From: Pseudomonas sp. Teo4
Lineage (GTDB): Bacteria > Pseudomonadota > Gammaproteobacteria > Pseudomonadales > Pseudomonadaceae
Direction: 5' to 3'
Length of the DNA stretch: 64,000 nt
Assembly: GCF_034387475.1 (NCBI RefSeq)
Contig: NZ_JAXCIL010000002.1
Coordinates: forward strand, 744,001-808,000
The position numbers and the translations under genes were made by a program. Shown piece by piece: positions 7,937 to 18,540 of the stretch. Position 1 is the stretch's first letter; the number at the start of each line of letters is the position of its first letter. Under the pieces are notes generated by a model that worked only from the letters and a program-made list of their open reading frames with translations, did not search any database and was not told the origin of the DNA.

Positions 7937-9535
7937 ATGCCTGTCATCGACCCGTTTCGCCAAGGCCTCGAACGCGGCTGGATCACCCACGACGGCTCGC
8001 GCCTGGAGCAAGACCTGAGCCTGCAGGCCGATATCGCCGTGATCGGCAGCGGTGCTGGTGGCGCCACCAGCGCGCAAATGCTTGCGGCTGCGGGGTTCAA
8101 AGTGCTGTTGATCGAGGAAGGCCCGCTCAAGACCAGCAGTGATTTCCACCTTCTGGAAGATGAGGCCTACTCCAGCCTGTATCAGGAGGGGCTGGGGCGG
8201 ATGAGCAAGGATGGCGCCATCACCATTCTCCAGGGGCGCGCCGTAGGCGGCACCACGCTGGTCAACTGGACCTCCAGCTTCCGTACACCGCCACAGACCC
8301 TGGCGCACTGGGCCAAGGAACACAGCGTGAAGGGCCTGGCAGAGGACGAGCTGAAACCGTGGTTCGAGCGCGTGGAACAGCAACTGGGAATTACGCCTTG
8401 GGCCATGCCCCCAAACGCCAACAACGACGTGCTGCGCCGTGGCTGTGAAAGCTTGGGCTACCGCTGGGCGGTGATCCCACGCAACGTGCGTGGCTGCTGG
8501 AACCTGGGTTATTGCGGCATGGGCTGCCCGGTCAACGCCAAGCAGTCGATGCTGGTAACCCATATTCCGGCCACCCTCGATAATGGGGGCGAGCTGCTCT
8601 ACCTGGCGCGGGCCGTGCGTTTCGAGCACAACGGCGAGCACATCACGCAGTTGCAGTGCCAGGCACTCGGCGCTCAGGGTGTGCACCCCAACGGCCGGCA
8701 AATAAGCGTTCGCGCCCGACACTACATCCTTGCCGGCGGTGGCATCAACAGCCCCGCCCTGCTGCTGCGCTCACAGGCGCCTGACCCGCACAGGCGCCTG
8801 GGCAAACGCACCTTCCTGCACCTGGTCAACTTCAGCGCGGCGCGCTTCAGTGCACGCATCGACCCCTACTATGGTGCTCCGCAATCCATTTACAGCGACC
8901 ACTTCCAGTGGCAGGACGGCACCGACGGCCCTGTCGGCTACAAACTGGAGGTACCACCCTTGCACCCAGCCCTGGCCAGCACTCTACTGGGCGGCTACGG
9001 CACCGAAAACGCCCAGCGCATGGCGGACCTGCCCCATACCCATGTCATGCTGGCGCTGCTGCGTGACGGTTTTCACCCGCAAAGCCCTGGAGGGGAGGTG
9101 GAACTGCGCGGTGACGGCTCGCCCGTGCTCGATTACCCAATCACCGACTACCTGCGGGATGGCCTGCGACGGGCCTACCGCAGCATGGCACAGATCCAGT
9201 TCGCCGCCGGAGCGGCGCAGGTTGCCCCCGTGCATGGCGATGCGCGCTGTGTCGACAACCTGCAACAGGCCCTGGCCCAGATCGACGGCCTGCGCCTGGA
9301 ACCCTTCCGTACCCGCCTGGGCAGCGCCCATGTCATGGGCGGCTGCGCACTGGGCGAAGACCCACGTCAAGCGGTGTGCGACAGCCTGGGTCGGCACCAT
9401 CAGCTGGAAAACCTGTCGATTCACGACGGCTCACTGTTTCCCACCAGCATTGGCGCCAACCCGCAGCTGTCGGTCTACGCCCTCAGCGCAAAGCTCACCG
9501 ATGCCTTGATTGCCCGACTGGCACGGGGCGCATGA
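7937..9535 (+). CDS. GMC family FAD-dependent oxidoreductase
   Basis: Protein of 532 residues. The dinucleotide-binding motif is IAVIGSGAGGATSAQ near residue 35, and the family C-terminal signature is seen in HDGSLFPTSIGANPQ. HVMGGCALG is the segment expected before the active site. It probably oxidises an alcohol to an aldehyde with FAD, feeding calB. It has no signal peptide of its own, so export would need the Tat partner encoded immediately upstream. The coaD gene follows after about 110 bases. Confidence 0.83.
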   Translation: MPVIDPFRQGLERGWITHDGSRLEQDLSLQADIAVIGSGAGGATSAQMLAAAGFKVLLIEEGPLKTSSDFHLLEDEAYSSLYQEGLGRMSKDGAITILQGRAVGGTTLVNWTSSFRTPPQTLAHWAKEHSVKGLAEDELKPWFERVEQQLGITPWAMPPNANNDVLRRGCESLGYRWAVIPRNVRGCWNLGYCGMGCPVNAKQSMLVTHIPATLDNGGELLYLARAVRFEHNGEHITQLQCQALGAQGVHPNGRQISVRARHYILAGGGINSPALLLRSQAPDPHRRLGKRTFLHLVNFSAARFSARIDPYYGAPQSIYSDHFQWQDGTDGPVGYKLEVPPLHPALASTLLGGYGTENAQRMADLPHTHVMLALLRDGFHPQSPGGEVELRGDGSPVLDYPITDYLRDGLRRAYRSMAQIQFAAGAAQVAPVHGDARCVDNLQQALAQIDGLRLEPFRTRLGSAHVMGGCALGEDPRQAVCDSLGRHHQLENLSIHDGSLFPTSIGANPQLSVYALSAKLTDALIARLARGA

Positions 9536-10126
<591 letters not shown>

Positions 10127-10138
10127 GACCCGCACCAG

Positions 10139-10173
10139 GCATTCGCGCCCGCGTGCACTGCGGGCGCGAATGC
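10139..10173 (+). terminator. Strong GC-rich hairpin after coaD
   Basis: A perfect 14-bp stem (GCATTCGCGCCCGC and its complement) closes a 7-base loop GTGCACT. It lies 12 bases after the coaD stop. No T-tract follows; another palindrome does. It may be a terminator or a processing/stability element. Confidence 0.5.
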
Positions 10174-10187
10174 GGCACAATTGTGCC
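10174..10187. promoter_or_regulatory. Perfect 14-bp palindrome upstream of the ferredoxin gene
   Basis: GGCACAATTGTGCC is self-complementary and lies 46 bases before the ferredoxin start, directly abutting the coaD hairpin. It could be a dimeric regulator site; no cognate protein is recognised. Confidence 0.35.
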
Positions 10188-10215
10188 TACCGCGTTGAAC
10201 ATGCCCGGGCGATGA

Positions 10216-10485
<270 letters not shown>

Positions 10486-10492
10486 TACCGCT

Positions 10493-10562
10493 ATCGCCGG
10501 CAAGCCGGCTCCCACAGCGCTCTCACCGCACCTGTAGGAGCCGGCTTGCCGGCGATCTGGCC
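10493..10562. repeat. Inverted pair of REP sequences, GCCGGCTTGCCGGC class
   Basis: Two units in opposite orientation (left unit ATCGCCGGCAAGCCGGCTCC; right unit TGTAGGAGCCGGCTTGCCGG), separated by about 12 bases, between the convergent ferredoxin and mutM genes. Confidence 0.88.
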
Positions 10563-10578
10563 CTTCTGGCCCTCAAGA

Positions 10579-11391
10579 TCAGCGCTGACAGCGTGGGCAG
10601 AACACACTCGCCCGCTGCCCCAGCTTCACCTCACGCAAGGTCGTGCCACATACCTTGCACGGCATCTCGCCTCGTCCATAAACGAACAATTCCTGCTGGA
10701 AGTAGCCCGGCTGTCCGTCGCCACCAATAAAGTCGCGCAGGGTCGTGCCACCTTGCTCGATAGCCGCCGCCAGCACGCGCTTGATCTCGATGGCCAGCCG
10801 CAGGTAGCGCGCCCGGGAAATACCGCCCGCCTCACGGCGCGGGTCGATACCGGCGGCAAATAGCGCCTCGGTGGCGTAAATGTTGCCCACCCCTACCACC
10901 ACCGCGTTGTCCATGATGAACGGCTTCACCGCCATCGAACGCCCGCGCGACAGCTGGAACAGACGCTCGCCATCGAACAGGTCGGTCAGCGGCTCCGGCC
11001 CCAGGCGCAGCAACAACTCGTGATTGAACGGGTCGAGGCTCCAGAGCATCGCACCGAAGCGCCGCGGGTCGGTGTAGCGCAGCATCAAGCCGGACTCCAG
11101 CTCGATGTCGACATGTTCGTGCTTGGCAGCTGGCAGGCCCAGCTCCACCAGACGCAAATTACCGGACATGCCCAAGTGGCTGATCAAGGTCCCGACTTCA
11201 GCATTGATCAGCAGGTACTTGGCCCGTCGATCGACGCTGACAATGCGCTGGCCCGACAGGCGCACATCCAGATCTTCGGGGATCGGCCAGCGCAACCGCC
11301 GGTCGCGCACCACAACACGACTGACGCGCTGCCCGACCAGATGGGGTTCGATACCGCGCCGGGTCGTTTCGACTTCTGGCAACTCCGGCAT
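10579..11391 (-). CDS. mutM: Bifunctional DNA-formamidopyrimidine glycosylase/AP lyase
   Basis: Protein of 270 residues that excises 8-oxoguanine and formamidopyrimidines. After removal of Met the N-terminus is [12 protein letters not shown], so the catalytic Pro and Glu are present. The C-terminal zinc finger is intact (CKVCG...CPRCQR). It starts three bases after the upstream HDOD gene on the same strand, so the two are probably co-transcribed. Confidence 0.96.
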   Translation of the reverse strand: MPELPEVETTRRGIEPHLVGQRVSRVVVRDRRLRWPIPEDLDVRLSGQRIVSVDRRAKYLLINAEVGTLISHLGMSGNLRLVELGLPAAKHEHVDIELESGLMLRYTDPRRFGAMLWSLDPFNHELLLRLGPEPLTDLFDGERLFQLSRGRSMAVKPFIMDNAVVVGVGNIYATEALFAAGIDPRREAGGISRARYLRLAIEIKRVLAAAIEQGGTTLRDFIGGDGQPGYFQQELFVYGRGEMPCKVCGTTLREVKLGQRASVFCPRCQR

Positions 11392-11394
11392 GGA

Positions 11395-12264
11395 TCAGTG
11401 CCCCATCTCGCGCAGGGTCTGCTTGAGGTTCTCGAAGTCGTACTCCGACAACCCGATGTAATCGAGCACCAGCGGGCCGACTACATTCCACTCATGATCG
11501 ACGGCCTGGTTGCCCAACACCCGGTGGGAGGCACAGATATGCTCGGCCATCTTCAGAACCGCCAGCAGGTTCTTCAGCTGGGTCTGGGTATTGCGCGAGG
11601 ACTCATCGCGGAACACCGCCAAGGCGTTGTGATGGTTGGCGATGGCCGCGCTGATGTGTTCCGGCAGACGCCAGGATTTGGCGGTGAAGTAGCCGACCAC
11701 CGAATGGTTGGTGTTGAAGGCCCGGTTTTCGGTATCGACCACACGGGTTTCTTCGCCGGCCTTGGCGTAGGCCTCTTCAAGCACATCCATGTAATCTGGG
11801 AAGCGCTTGAGCATCAGCGGTACGCCGCAATCATGGAACAAGCCGAGCGTGTAAGCCTCGTCCACGGCCTGAATACCGGTACGTTTGGCCAGCGTCAGAC
11901 AGGTCATGGCCACATCCTGGGCGGTGTCCCAGAAGCGGTTGAGGGTGACGATGGTCTCGTCGCTCATTTCGCCCTTGATGGACTGGGCGTTGATCAGGTT
12001 GATGATCGAGCGGCTGCCCAACAGGTTCACCGCACGCTGGATCGAACCGATCTTGTTGGAAAGGCCGAACTGTGGGGAATTCACCAGTTTCAGCAAGGCC
12101 CCTGAGAGGCCGGGGTCCTGGGAAATCAGCTTGGCGATGGTTTCCAGGTCCGGGTCAGGCATGTACTGCTCGAACTGCAAATCGACCATGATTTGCGGTT
12201 GCGGCGGAATGGTGATGCCTTGCAAGGCTTGCTGGATCTGTTCGGCGCTGAGTTCTTGGGACAT
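11395..12264 (-). CDS. HDOD domain protein
   Basis: Protein of 289 residues made mainly of an HDOD domain, a catalytically degenerate HD-type output domain common in Pseudomonas signalling proteins. The SRSIINLINA and VDEAYTLGLFHDCG segments are typical. There is no receiver or other sensor domain. Its transcript runs into mutM. The function is unknown; some HDOD proteins act in chemotaxis, stress or cyclic-di-GMP signalling. Confidence 0.85.
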   Translation of the reverse strand: MSQELSAEQIQQALQGITIPPQPQIMVDLQFEQYMPDPDLETIAKLISQDPGLSGALLKLVNSPQFGLSNKIGSIQRAVNLLGSRSIINLINAQSIKGEMSDETIVTLNRFWDTAQDVAMTCLTLAKRTGIQAVDEAYTLGLFHDCGVPLMLKRFPDYMDVLEEAYAKAGEETRVVDTENRAFNTNHSVVGYFTAKSWRLPEHISAAIANHHNALAVFRDESSRNTQTQLKNLLAVLKMAEHICASHRVLGNQAVDHEWNVVGPLVLDYIGLSEYDFENLKQTLREMGH

Positions 12265-12377
12265 GCGTGCATACTCGTGAAGTTCGGAGGGATTCTAACC
12301 CAGATAATCAGCACCTAGTCCGGCGCAATCCTGTGGGAACAACTGTCTTGCTCGGTTTCTAGAAAGCTGTGCGATCC

Positions 12378-12409
12378 CTGTGGGAGCCGGCTTGCCGGCG
12401 ATTGGGGCC
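12378..12409. repeat. REP sequence, GCCGGCTTGCCGGC class
   Basis: Single unit between the divergent HDOD and rlmI genes (TGTGGGAGCCGGCTTGCCGG, then CGATTGGGGCC). Confidence 0.85.
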
Positions 12410-12484
12410 ACCACTTGGTCGCGCCCTACACCGGACCCCGTAGCAAAAGGATATAATCCCGCTCTTTTTTCCCGGAGCGACGTC

Positions 12485-13681
12485 ATGTCCCTGCCCAGCC
12501 TTCGCCTCAAAGCCAATGCCGACCGCCGCCTGCGTGCCGGCCACCTGTGGGTCTACAGCAATGAAGTCGACGTAAGCGCGACCCCGCTGCAAGGCCTGCA
12601 GGCCGGGCAGCAGGCGGTTCTGGAGGCAGCCAACGGCAAGCCCCTGGGCATCGTGGCACTGAGCCCGAACAACCTGATTTGCGCCCGCCTGCTGTCGCGC
12701 GATGCCAAGCTGCCGCTGGACAAGTCGCTGCTGGTCCACCGCTTGAACGTCGCACTGTCCCTGCGCGAGCGCCTGTTCGACAAGCCTTGCTACCGCCTGG
12801 TATACGGCGACTCCGATCTGCTGCCGGGCCTGGTGGTGGACCGATTCTTCGACATCCTCGTGGTCCAGCTGGCTTCGGCCACCATGGAACAGCACAAGGA
12901 TGACGTCATTGCAGCCTTGGTCCAGGTGCTCAAGCCCAGCGGCATTCTGTTCAAGAACGACTCCGCTGCCCGTGACGCCGAAGGCCTGCAGCGCTACGTC
13001 GAAACGGTCTACGGCGAAGTCCCGGACTGGGTTGCGCTGGAAGAGAACGGCGTGAAATTCGAAGCCCCCGTGCGTGAAGGCCAGAAAACCGGCTGGTTCT
13101 ACGACCACCGCATGAACCGCGCGCGCCTGGCCCCCTACGTGAAAGGCAAGCGCGTACTCGACCTGTTCAGCTACATCGGCGGCTGGGGTGTGCAAGCCGG
13201 CGCATTCGGCGCCAGCGAAGTGTTCTGCGTTGACGCCTCGGGCTTTGCCCTGGACGGCGTGGAGCGCAACGCTGCACTGAACGGCATCAGCGAGAAGCTG
13301 ACCTGCATCGAAGGCGATGTGTTCGAGGCTTTGCGTGAGCTGAAGGCCGCCGAAGAGCGTTTCGACGTGATCATTGCCGACCCACCCGCCTTCATCAAGC
13401 GCAAGAAAGACCTGAAGAACGGTGAAGCGGCTTACCGCCGCCTCAACGAACAGGCCATGCGCATGCTGACCAAGGACGGCATTCTGGTCAGCGCCTCGTG
13501 CTCCATGCACCTGCCTGAAGACGACCTGCACAACATCCTGCTGACCAGCGCCCGCCACCTCGACCGCAATATGCAGCTGCTCGAACGCGGCGGCCAAGGT
13601 CCGGACCACCCGGTACACCCGGCCATTGCCGAAACCCGCTACATCAAGAGCATTACCTGCCGATTGCTGCCTAACAGCTGA
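12485..13681 (+). CDS. rlmI: 23S rRNA (cytosine-1962 C5) methyltransferase, RlmI family
   Basis: Protein of 398 residues: a PUA-like N-terminal domain (LRAGHLWVYSNEVD) and a C-terminal SAM-dependent methyltransferase. The SAM loop is VLDLFSYIGGWGVQAG, and the catalytic region shows DPPAFIKRKKDL and SASCSMHL with the likely cysteine nucleophile. The length matches E. coli RlmI (396). The start is ATG 12485, preceded by CCGGAGCGACGTC. An in-frame upstream extension covers a REP sequence and is not credible. Confidence 0.88.
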   Translation: MSLPSLRLKANADRRLRAGHLWVYSNEVDVSATPLQGLQAGQQAVLEAANGKPLGIVALSPNNLICARLLSRDAKLPLDKSLLVHRLNVALSLRERLFDKPCYRLVYGDSDLLPGLVVDRFFDILVVQLASATMEQHKDDVIAALVQVLKPSGILFKNDSAARDAEGLQRYVETVYGEVPDWVALEENGVKFEAPVREGQKTGWFYDHRMNRARLAPYVKGKRVLDLFSYIGGWGVQAGAFGASEVFCVDASGFALDGVERNAALNGISEKLTCIEGDVFEALRELKAAEERFDVIIADPPAFIKRKKDLKNGEAAYRRLNEQAMRMLTKDGILVSASCSMHLPEDDLHNILLTSARHLDRNMQLLERGGQGPDHPVHPAIAETRYIKSITCRLLPNS

Positions 13682-13713
13682 TTCAGCCCGCTACCTGAGG
13701 GCTGGGCAGTACC

Positions 13714-13785
13714 TGTGGGAGCGGGTTTACCCGCGAAAGCGTCGGTGATTTCACCCTCGTATTCGCGGGTAAACCCGCTCCCACA
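13714..13785. repeat. Inverted pair of REP sequences, GCGGGTTTACCCGC class
   Basis: Units TGTGGGAGCGGGTTTACCCG (13714 on) and its inverse ending at 13785 could fold into a 24-bp stem. They lie between the convergent rlmI and mgtE genes. Confidence 0.88.
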
Positions 13786-13819
13786 ATGCCGTTTATTGGC
13801 CTGAAGGGGATTTGGCCGG

Positions 13820-14875
13820 TCAGATCTCCAGCACGTACGAAGCAATCCCGAAATACACCAGCACCCCCGCTGCATCGGCAATCGAGGTCACCAGCGGACC
13901 GCTGGCCGTGGCCGGGTCAAGCTTCAGCCTGGTGAACATGAATGGCAGGCTCATGCCGATCAGGCTACCCACCAGCACGATCACCAGCATGCTGCTGGCA
14001 ACGATCACGGCGATGTCCGGGCCACCGCGCAGAACGCCAAGTGATGCCACCGCCACAGCCATGGTCCCTCCCAGCGCCAGCGCAACCCCACATTCACGCC
14101 CGAGCATGCGCAGCCAGTCGCGCATCATCACTTCTCCTGTCGCCAACCCCCGGACCATCAAGGTCGCCGACTGCGCCCCAGCGTTGCCGCCGCTGTCTAC
14201 CAGCAGGGGCAGGAAGAACACCAGAGCGATATGCGCGGCGATGGTTTCCTCGAAAGCAGCAATGCCAGCCCCCGAAAACAAGTTGCCGAACACCAGCAAC
14301 ACCAGCCATAGCACCCGCTTGCGGTACAGCAGGCCGACGGTGGCATCCCGGAGGTTGCCGACATGGTTAGTGATCGACGCCCCTTTGTGGAAGTCTTCGG
14401 TGGCTTCTTCTACCACCACATCGAGCGCGTCGTCACAGGTCACGATACCCACCAGGCGCCCCACCTCGTCGAGTACCGGCACCGCCAGCAAGTCATGCTC
14501 ACGGATCAGGCGGGCGACCTCTTCCCGGCGGGTGCTGGTGCAGGCACAAATGACGCTGCGCACCATGATGTGCTCGATAGGCTGGTCGGGCGCGGCCAGG
14601 ATCAGCTCGCGCAGAGAAAGAGTCCCTACCAGGTTGCGCCGCTCGTCGAGCACATAGGACTGGTAGATCGTTTCGGCATCGGCCGCTTCCCGACGCAGCA
14701 TGTCGATGGCCTGGCTGGCACTCAGGCCGGCGTCCAGGCTCGAATACTCGCTGGTCATCAGGTGGCCCGCGGTGCCCTCGGGGTATCCGTCAGGATGCAG
14801 CAGGTCATTGCGCCGCGCCTGGGCGGCCTGGCGCAGATCGAAGGGTGAAACGTGAACATCGGAAACGTGGTGCAT
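13820..14875 (-). CDS. mgtE: MgtE family magnesium transporter lacking the N domain
   Basis: Protein of 351 residues. After about 35 residues comes GTAGHLMTSEY, the start of a pair of CBS domains, then the five-helix pore with GGNAGAQSATLMVRG, the conserved ion-pathway segment. Full-length MgtE proteins are about 450 residues because a superhelical N domain that helps sense cytoplasmic magnesium precedes the CBS pair; that domain is absent here. The start is ATG 14875, with GGAG six bases upstream; a GTG at 14920 is possible but would still not supply the N domain. Confidence 0.85.
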   Translation of the reverse strand: MHHVSDVHVSPFDLRQAAQARRNDLLHPDGYPEGTAGHLMTSEYSSLDAGLSASQAIDMLRREAADAETIYQSYVLDERRNLVGTLSLRELILAAPDQPIEHIMVRSVICACTSTRREEVARLIREHDLLAVPVLDEVGRLVGIVTCDDALDVVVEEATEDFHKGASITNHVGNLRDATVGLLYRKRVLWLVLLVFGNLFSGAGIAAFEETIAAHIALVFFLPLLVDSGGNAGAQSATLMVRGLATGEVMMRDWLRMLGRECGVALALGGTMAVAVASLGVLRGGPDIAVIVASSMLVIVLVGSLIGMSLPFMFTRLKLDPATASGPLVTSIADAAGVLVYFGIASYVLEI

Positions 14876-15354
14876 GAGGTTCTCCAGGCGCCGACCCAGG
14901 CGCCCACAGACCTCAGTCACATGGACTCAAGCCTTCGGCAGCCCTGGCGACGGCGCGCTCAGTGCCAATTTGCAGGTTCGGTATGAACTGAAACTGGGAA
15001 GGTCCATTGAGGTCTTGTCTCGTGAAACCGCACATGCGGCGCGGCGGATCATAAGTAGCCATGGCGGGCCTGTCAGCCCCCTTGGCAGCGTTTCGGAAGG
15101 GTCCTACAAACGACCGGCCATGCGAGCAAAGCCACCGCCCAGACACATCGCCATTCCCTCAAGGCGCCAGCGGTGTAGAATCGACCTATTCATCGCCAGT
15201 CATCCCCGGCGGGTTTATGAGCTCTGGTCGAACTTGCGGCGATCCCGCAGTGTCTTCGGCCTCATCCGTGCCAGTGGCAACCGGCCTTCGGCGCAAAGGA
15301 CAAGAGAAGCTCACTCCCCTTTTTGTGACCTGATTTAGCCGCCAGGAGTGCTTC
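14876..15354. other. Intergenic region between divergent mgtE and ilvD (479 bases)
   Basis: No convincing gene was found on either strand; the short frames here lack homology I recognise. It must hold the promoters of both flanking genes. A possible ilvD promoter is listed separately. I could not identify a known riboswitch or a leader peptide rich in branched-chain codons. Confidence 0.5.
15154..15181 (+). promoter_or_regulatory. Possible sigma-70 promoter for ilvD
   Basis: TTCCCT (15154-15159), a 16-base spacer and TAGAAT (15176-15181). The -10 box is good and the -35 box weak. It would leave a leader of about 165 bases before ilvD. Confidence 0.3.
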
Positions 15355-17196
15355 ATGCCTGATTATCGTTCCAAGACATCCACCCAAGGCCGCAACATGG
15401 CCGGCGCCCGTGCCCTGTGGCGCGCCACCGGGATGAAAGACGAAGACTTCAAGAAACCGATCATCGCCATCGCCAACTCGTTCACCCAGTTCGTCCCGGG
15501 CCACGTGCACCTGAAGGACCTGGGTCAGCTGGTTGCCCGCGAAATCGAACGTGCCGGTGGTGTGGCCAAAGAGTTCAACACCATCGCGGTCGACGACGGC
15601 ATCGCCATGGGCCACGACGGCATGCTGTACTCCCTGCCGAGCCGCGAGATCATCGCCGACGCCGTGGAGTACATGGTCAACGCGCACTGCGCCGACGCCA
15701 TCGTGTGCATTTCCAACTGCGACAAGATCACCCCCGGCATGCTGATGGCCGCCCTGCGCCTGAACATCCCGGTGATCTTCGTCTCCGGTGGCCCGATGGA
15801 GGCCGGCAAGACCAAGCTTGCCAGCCACGGCCTGGACCTGGTCGACGCCATGGTCATCGCCGCCGACTCGACGGCCAGCGACGAAAAAGTTGCCGAATAC
15901 GAGCGCAGTGCCTGCCCGACCTGTGGTTCCTGCTCCGGCATGTTCACCGCCAACTCGATGAACTGCCTGACCGAAGCCCTGGGCCTCGCCCTGCCGGGCA
16001 ACGGTTCGACCCTGGCCACCCACTCCGACCGCGAACAGCTGTTCCTCACCGCTGGCCGCACCATCGTCGAGCTGTGCAAGCGTTACTACGGCGAGAACGA
16101 TGAGTCGGTGCTGCCGCGCAACATCGCCAACTTCAAGGCGTTCGAAAACGCCATGATGCTGGACATCGCCATGGGCGGTTCGACCAACACCATCCTGCAC
16201 CTGCTGGCCGCGGCTCAGGAAGCCGAAGTGGCCTTCGACCTGCGCGACATCGACCGTCTGTCGCGCAAGGTGCCGCAACTGTGCAAAGTCGCGCCGAACA
16301 TCCAGAAGTACCACATGGAAGACGTCCACCGCGCTGGCGGCATCTTCAGCATCCTCGGTTCGCTGGCCCGTGGCGGCCTGCTGCACACCGACCTGCCGAC
16401 CGTGCACAGCCGCAGCATGGAAGAAGCCATCGCCAAATGGGACATCACCCAGACCGATGACGAAGCCGTGCATACCTTCTTCAAGGCTGGCCCGGCAGGC
16501 ATCCCGACCCAGACTGCGTTCAGCCAGTCGACCCGTTGGGAAACCCTGGACGACGACCGTGCCGAAGGCTGTATCCGCAGCTTCGAGCATGCCTATTCGC
16601 AAGAAGGCGGCCTGGCCGTGCTGTACGGCAACATCGCCCTCGACGGCTGTGTGGTCAAGACCGCTGGCGTCGATGAGTCGATCCACGTGTTCGAAGGCAC
16701 CGCGAAGATCTTCGAAAGCCAGGACAGCGCCGTTCGCGGCATTCTTGCCGACGAAGTGAAGGCAGGTGACATCGTCATCATCCGCTACGAAGGCCCGAAA
16801 GGCGGCCCGGGCATGCAGGAAATGCTCTACCCGACCTCGTACCTGAAGTCCAAAGGCCTGGGCAAGGCCTGCGCCCTGCTCACCGACGGCCGCTTCTCTG
16901 GCGGTACCTCGGGCCTGTCGATCGGCCACGCCTCGCCAGAGGCCGCTGCCGGTGGTGCCATTGGCCTGGTTCGCGATGGCGACAAGATCCTCATCGACAT
17001 CCCCAACCGTTCGATCAACCTGCTGGTCAGCGACGAAGAGCTGGCTGAACGTCGCGTCGAGCAGGACAAGAAGGGCTGGAAACCGGTTGAGGCGCGTCCA
17101 CGCAAAGTGACCACCGCGCTCAAGGCCTACGCCCTGCTGGCGACCAGTGCCGACAAGGGTGCGGTGCGCAACAAGGCGATGCTCGAAGGGCTGTAA
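15355..17196 (+). CDS. ilvD: Dihydroxy-acid dehydratase
   Basis: Protein of 613 residues, the standard length. It dehydrates 2,3-dihydroxy-isovalerate and -methylvalerate in valine, leucine and isoleucine synthesis. The Fe-S cysteines are in [12 protein letters not shown] and [19 protein letters not shown], and the C-terminal [15 protein letters not shown] is intact. The ribosome binding site AGGAG lies at 15344-15348. An intrinsic terminator follows directly. A long open frame antisense to this gene is a composition artefact. Confidence 0.97.
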   Translation: MPDYRSKTSTQGRNMAGARALWRATGMKDEDFKKPIIAIANSFTQFVPGHVHLKDLGQLVAREIERAGGVAKEFNTIAVDDGIAMGHDGMLYSLPSREIIADAVEYMVNAHCADAIVCISNCDKITPGMLMAALRLNIPVIFVSGGPMEAGKTKLASHGLDLVDAMVIAADSTASDEKVAEYERSACPTCGSCSGMFTANSMNCLTEALGLALPGNGSTLATHSDREQLFLTAGRTIVELCKRYYGENDESVLPRNIANFKAFENAMMLDIAMGGSTNTILHLLAAAQEAEVAFDLRDIDRLSRKVPQLCKVAPNIQKYHMEDVHRAGGIFSILGSLARGGLLHTDLPTVHSRSMEEAIAKWDITQTDDEAVHTFFKAGPAGIPTQTAFSQSTRWETLDDDRAEGCIRSFEHAYSQEGGLAVLYGNIALDGCVVKTAGVDESIHVFEGTAKIFESQDSAVRGILADEVKAGDIVIIRYEGPKGGPGMQEMLYPTSYLKSKGLGKACALLTDGRFSGGTSGLSIGHASPEAAAGGAIGLVRDGDKILIDIPNRSINLLVSDEELAERRVEQDKKGWKPVEARPRKVTTALKAYALLATSADKGAVRNKAMLEGL

Positions 17197-17214
17197 GGCT
17201 CGGAGGCATTGAAG

Positions 17215-17242
17215 ACCGGCGCCTGGTGCGCCGGTTTTTTTT
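17215..17242 (+). terminator. Intrinsic terminator of ilvD
   Basis: ACCGGCGC-CTG-GTGCGCCGGT stem followed by eight T residues, 18 bases after the ilvD stop. Confidence 0.9.
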
Positions 17243-17256
17243 GCCCGCCCAGTCTG

Positions 17257-17338
17257 TTCGCGGGTAAACCCGCTCCCACAGGTACCCCACGGGCTCCGAG
17301 AGCGGTGAGGCTCCTGTGGGAGCGGGTTTACCCGCGAA
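17257..17338. repeat. Inverted pair of REP sequences, GCGGGTTTACCCGC class
   Basis: Units TTCGCGGGTAAACCCGCTCC at 17257 and TGTGGGAGCGGGTTTACCCG at 17315 face each other across about 34 bases, between the convergent ilvD and pchP genes. Confidence 0.88.
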
Positions 17339-17363
17339 CAGGCCTGAACAGACAATAGCCGTC

Positions 17364-18422
17364 TTACTGAATCTGCTCCGGCGTCACGATCACCCAGTTC
17401 TTGTCCGCCGTCACCGGCAAACCTTCCTTGGCCTGTGCCGCCGCGTTCTTCGCGATCATCCCGTTGAGCTGGTCCATGTACTTGGCCTTGCGGTTTATCC
17501 ACAGGTGGATACCGCCCTTGCTCACATCCACCCCATGGAACTGCATGTAGCCATCGCTCGTTGGCGTGTCACCACCCACCAGGACCGGCTTCTTCCACTG
17601 GTCGATGTACGTAAGAATCGCCGCCTGCTTGCCTGCCATCCAGGTGGCTGGGGTCCACAGGTAAGGGGTCAACTCCAACCCCTCATTGGCCTTGGCGTCA
17701 TATTTGCCCTCGGTGATCTGCTTGCGCGCCGTGGTCAGCTGGCCACTGGCGCGGTCCTTGAGCAGCAAGCTCACGCCGATTACATTCTCAGGCTTCACGT
17801 TGTAACCGTACTTGGGGTCGGAGGCGACCATGCGCACCAGTTCTTCCGAGGCGGCCGAAATCACATAAACCTCGATACCGTTCTCCATCAACTTGTTGTA
17901 CAGCTCAGCCTGGCCAGTGAAGACCTTGGGCGGCTGCACCTCGATGGTTTTTACCTGATCGCCTTCGTAGTAAGTACTGGGCACCGGTTTGCCAGAGGCC
18001 ATGAGCTCATCGACCTGGACCTTCAGCTCTTTCAACGTGAACCCGGAAAACACCTGCGCCACCCACGGGTAGCAGACCATGTCGTCGATCTCGCACAGGC
18101 GGTAGTAGTAACTGAACAGGCTCTCCTTGTGCTCGGCGGTGTCCTTGAATGGAATCAGTTTGAGAGAAGGGTCGAGCTTGTCTCGCGAGAGCAACCCTTT
18201 GTTTTCCATGAACGGCAGCAGCGATTCTTCAAGGTCGAAGCGGTAGCTGGTGTTGTCCATGTCGAATACCGCGTAATTACCCTTGTTGGCGTTGGCGGCG
18301 ATCATCGAATTCAGCTGTTTGGCCGCCTCCGCGGGCCAGTGCTTGAGCTCGGTTGCAGCCCAGGTTTCGACACTGAACAGCAGGGAAAGGCCAACGGCAA
18401 AAACTTTCGGAGCGAACTTCAT
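17364..18422 (-). CDS. pchP: Phosphorylcholine phosphatase (HAD family), periplasmic
   Basis: Protein of 352 residues with a signal peptide (residues 1-22, cleavage after ETWA or nearby). HAD motif I is [10 protein letters not shown], with the nucleophile and general-acid aspartates. The overall layout matches the Pseudomonas PchP enzyme that releases choline from phosphorylcholine. It would act in the periplasm and supply choline as carbon and nitrogen source and osmoprotectant precursor. No choline transporter adjoins it. Identity is by family resemblance; related periplasmic phosphatases cannot be excluded. Confidence 0.78.
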   Translation of the reverse strand: MKFAPKVFAVGLSLLFSVETWAATELKHWPAEAAKQLNSMIAANANKGNYAVFDMDNTSYRFDLEESLLPFMENKGLLSRDKLDPSLKLIPFKDTAEHKESLFSYYYRLCEIDDMVCYPWVAQVFSGFTLKELKVQVDELMASGKPVPSTYYEGDQVKTIEVQPPKVFTGQAELYNKLMENGIEVYVISAASEELVRMVASDPKYGYNVKPENVIGVSLLLKDRASGQLTTARKQITEGKYDAKANEGLELTPYLWTPATWMAGKQAAILTYIDQWKKPVLVGGDTPTSDGYMQFHGVDVSKGGIHLWINRKAKYMDQLNGMIAKNAAAQAKEGLPVTADKNWVIVTPEQIQ

Positions 18423-18540
18423 GCACGCATCTCCTGAAATGATCGAAAAAAACTAGTCCAGAAATTCGCACGAGCCTCCCCCCACAACGACCTTCACACA
18501 CCTGCAAACGTCGTGTTCATTGCCATCTGCGACATGCTGT

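Noticed and set aside
12359..13618. Long minus-strand frame across rlmI
   Set aside because: It is antisense to a conserved methyltransferase with intact motifs and has shadow-type composition.
13714..13785. Paired repeats considered as a CRISPR or attachment site
   Set aside because: They are inverted REP units found in many intergenic gaps, with no regular spacers.
14876..15354. Possible magnesium riboswitch or ilv leader peptide
   Set aside because: I found neither an M-box-like core nor a short frame rich in Ile, Leu or Val codons.
15262..17502. Open frame of about 746 codons on the minus strand over ilvD
   Set aside because: It is antisense to an unmistakable ilvD and has a low-complexity composition rich in Gly, Val, Asp and His, the usual product of reading GC-rich codons backwards.
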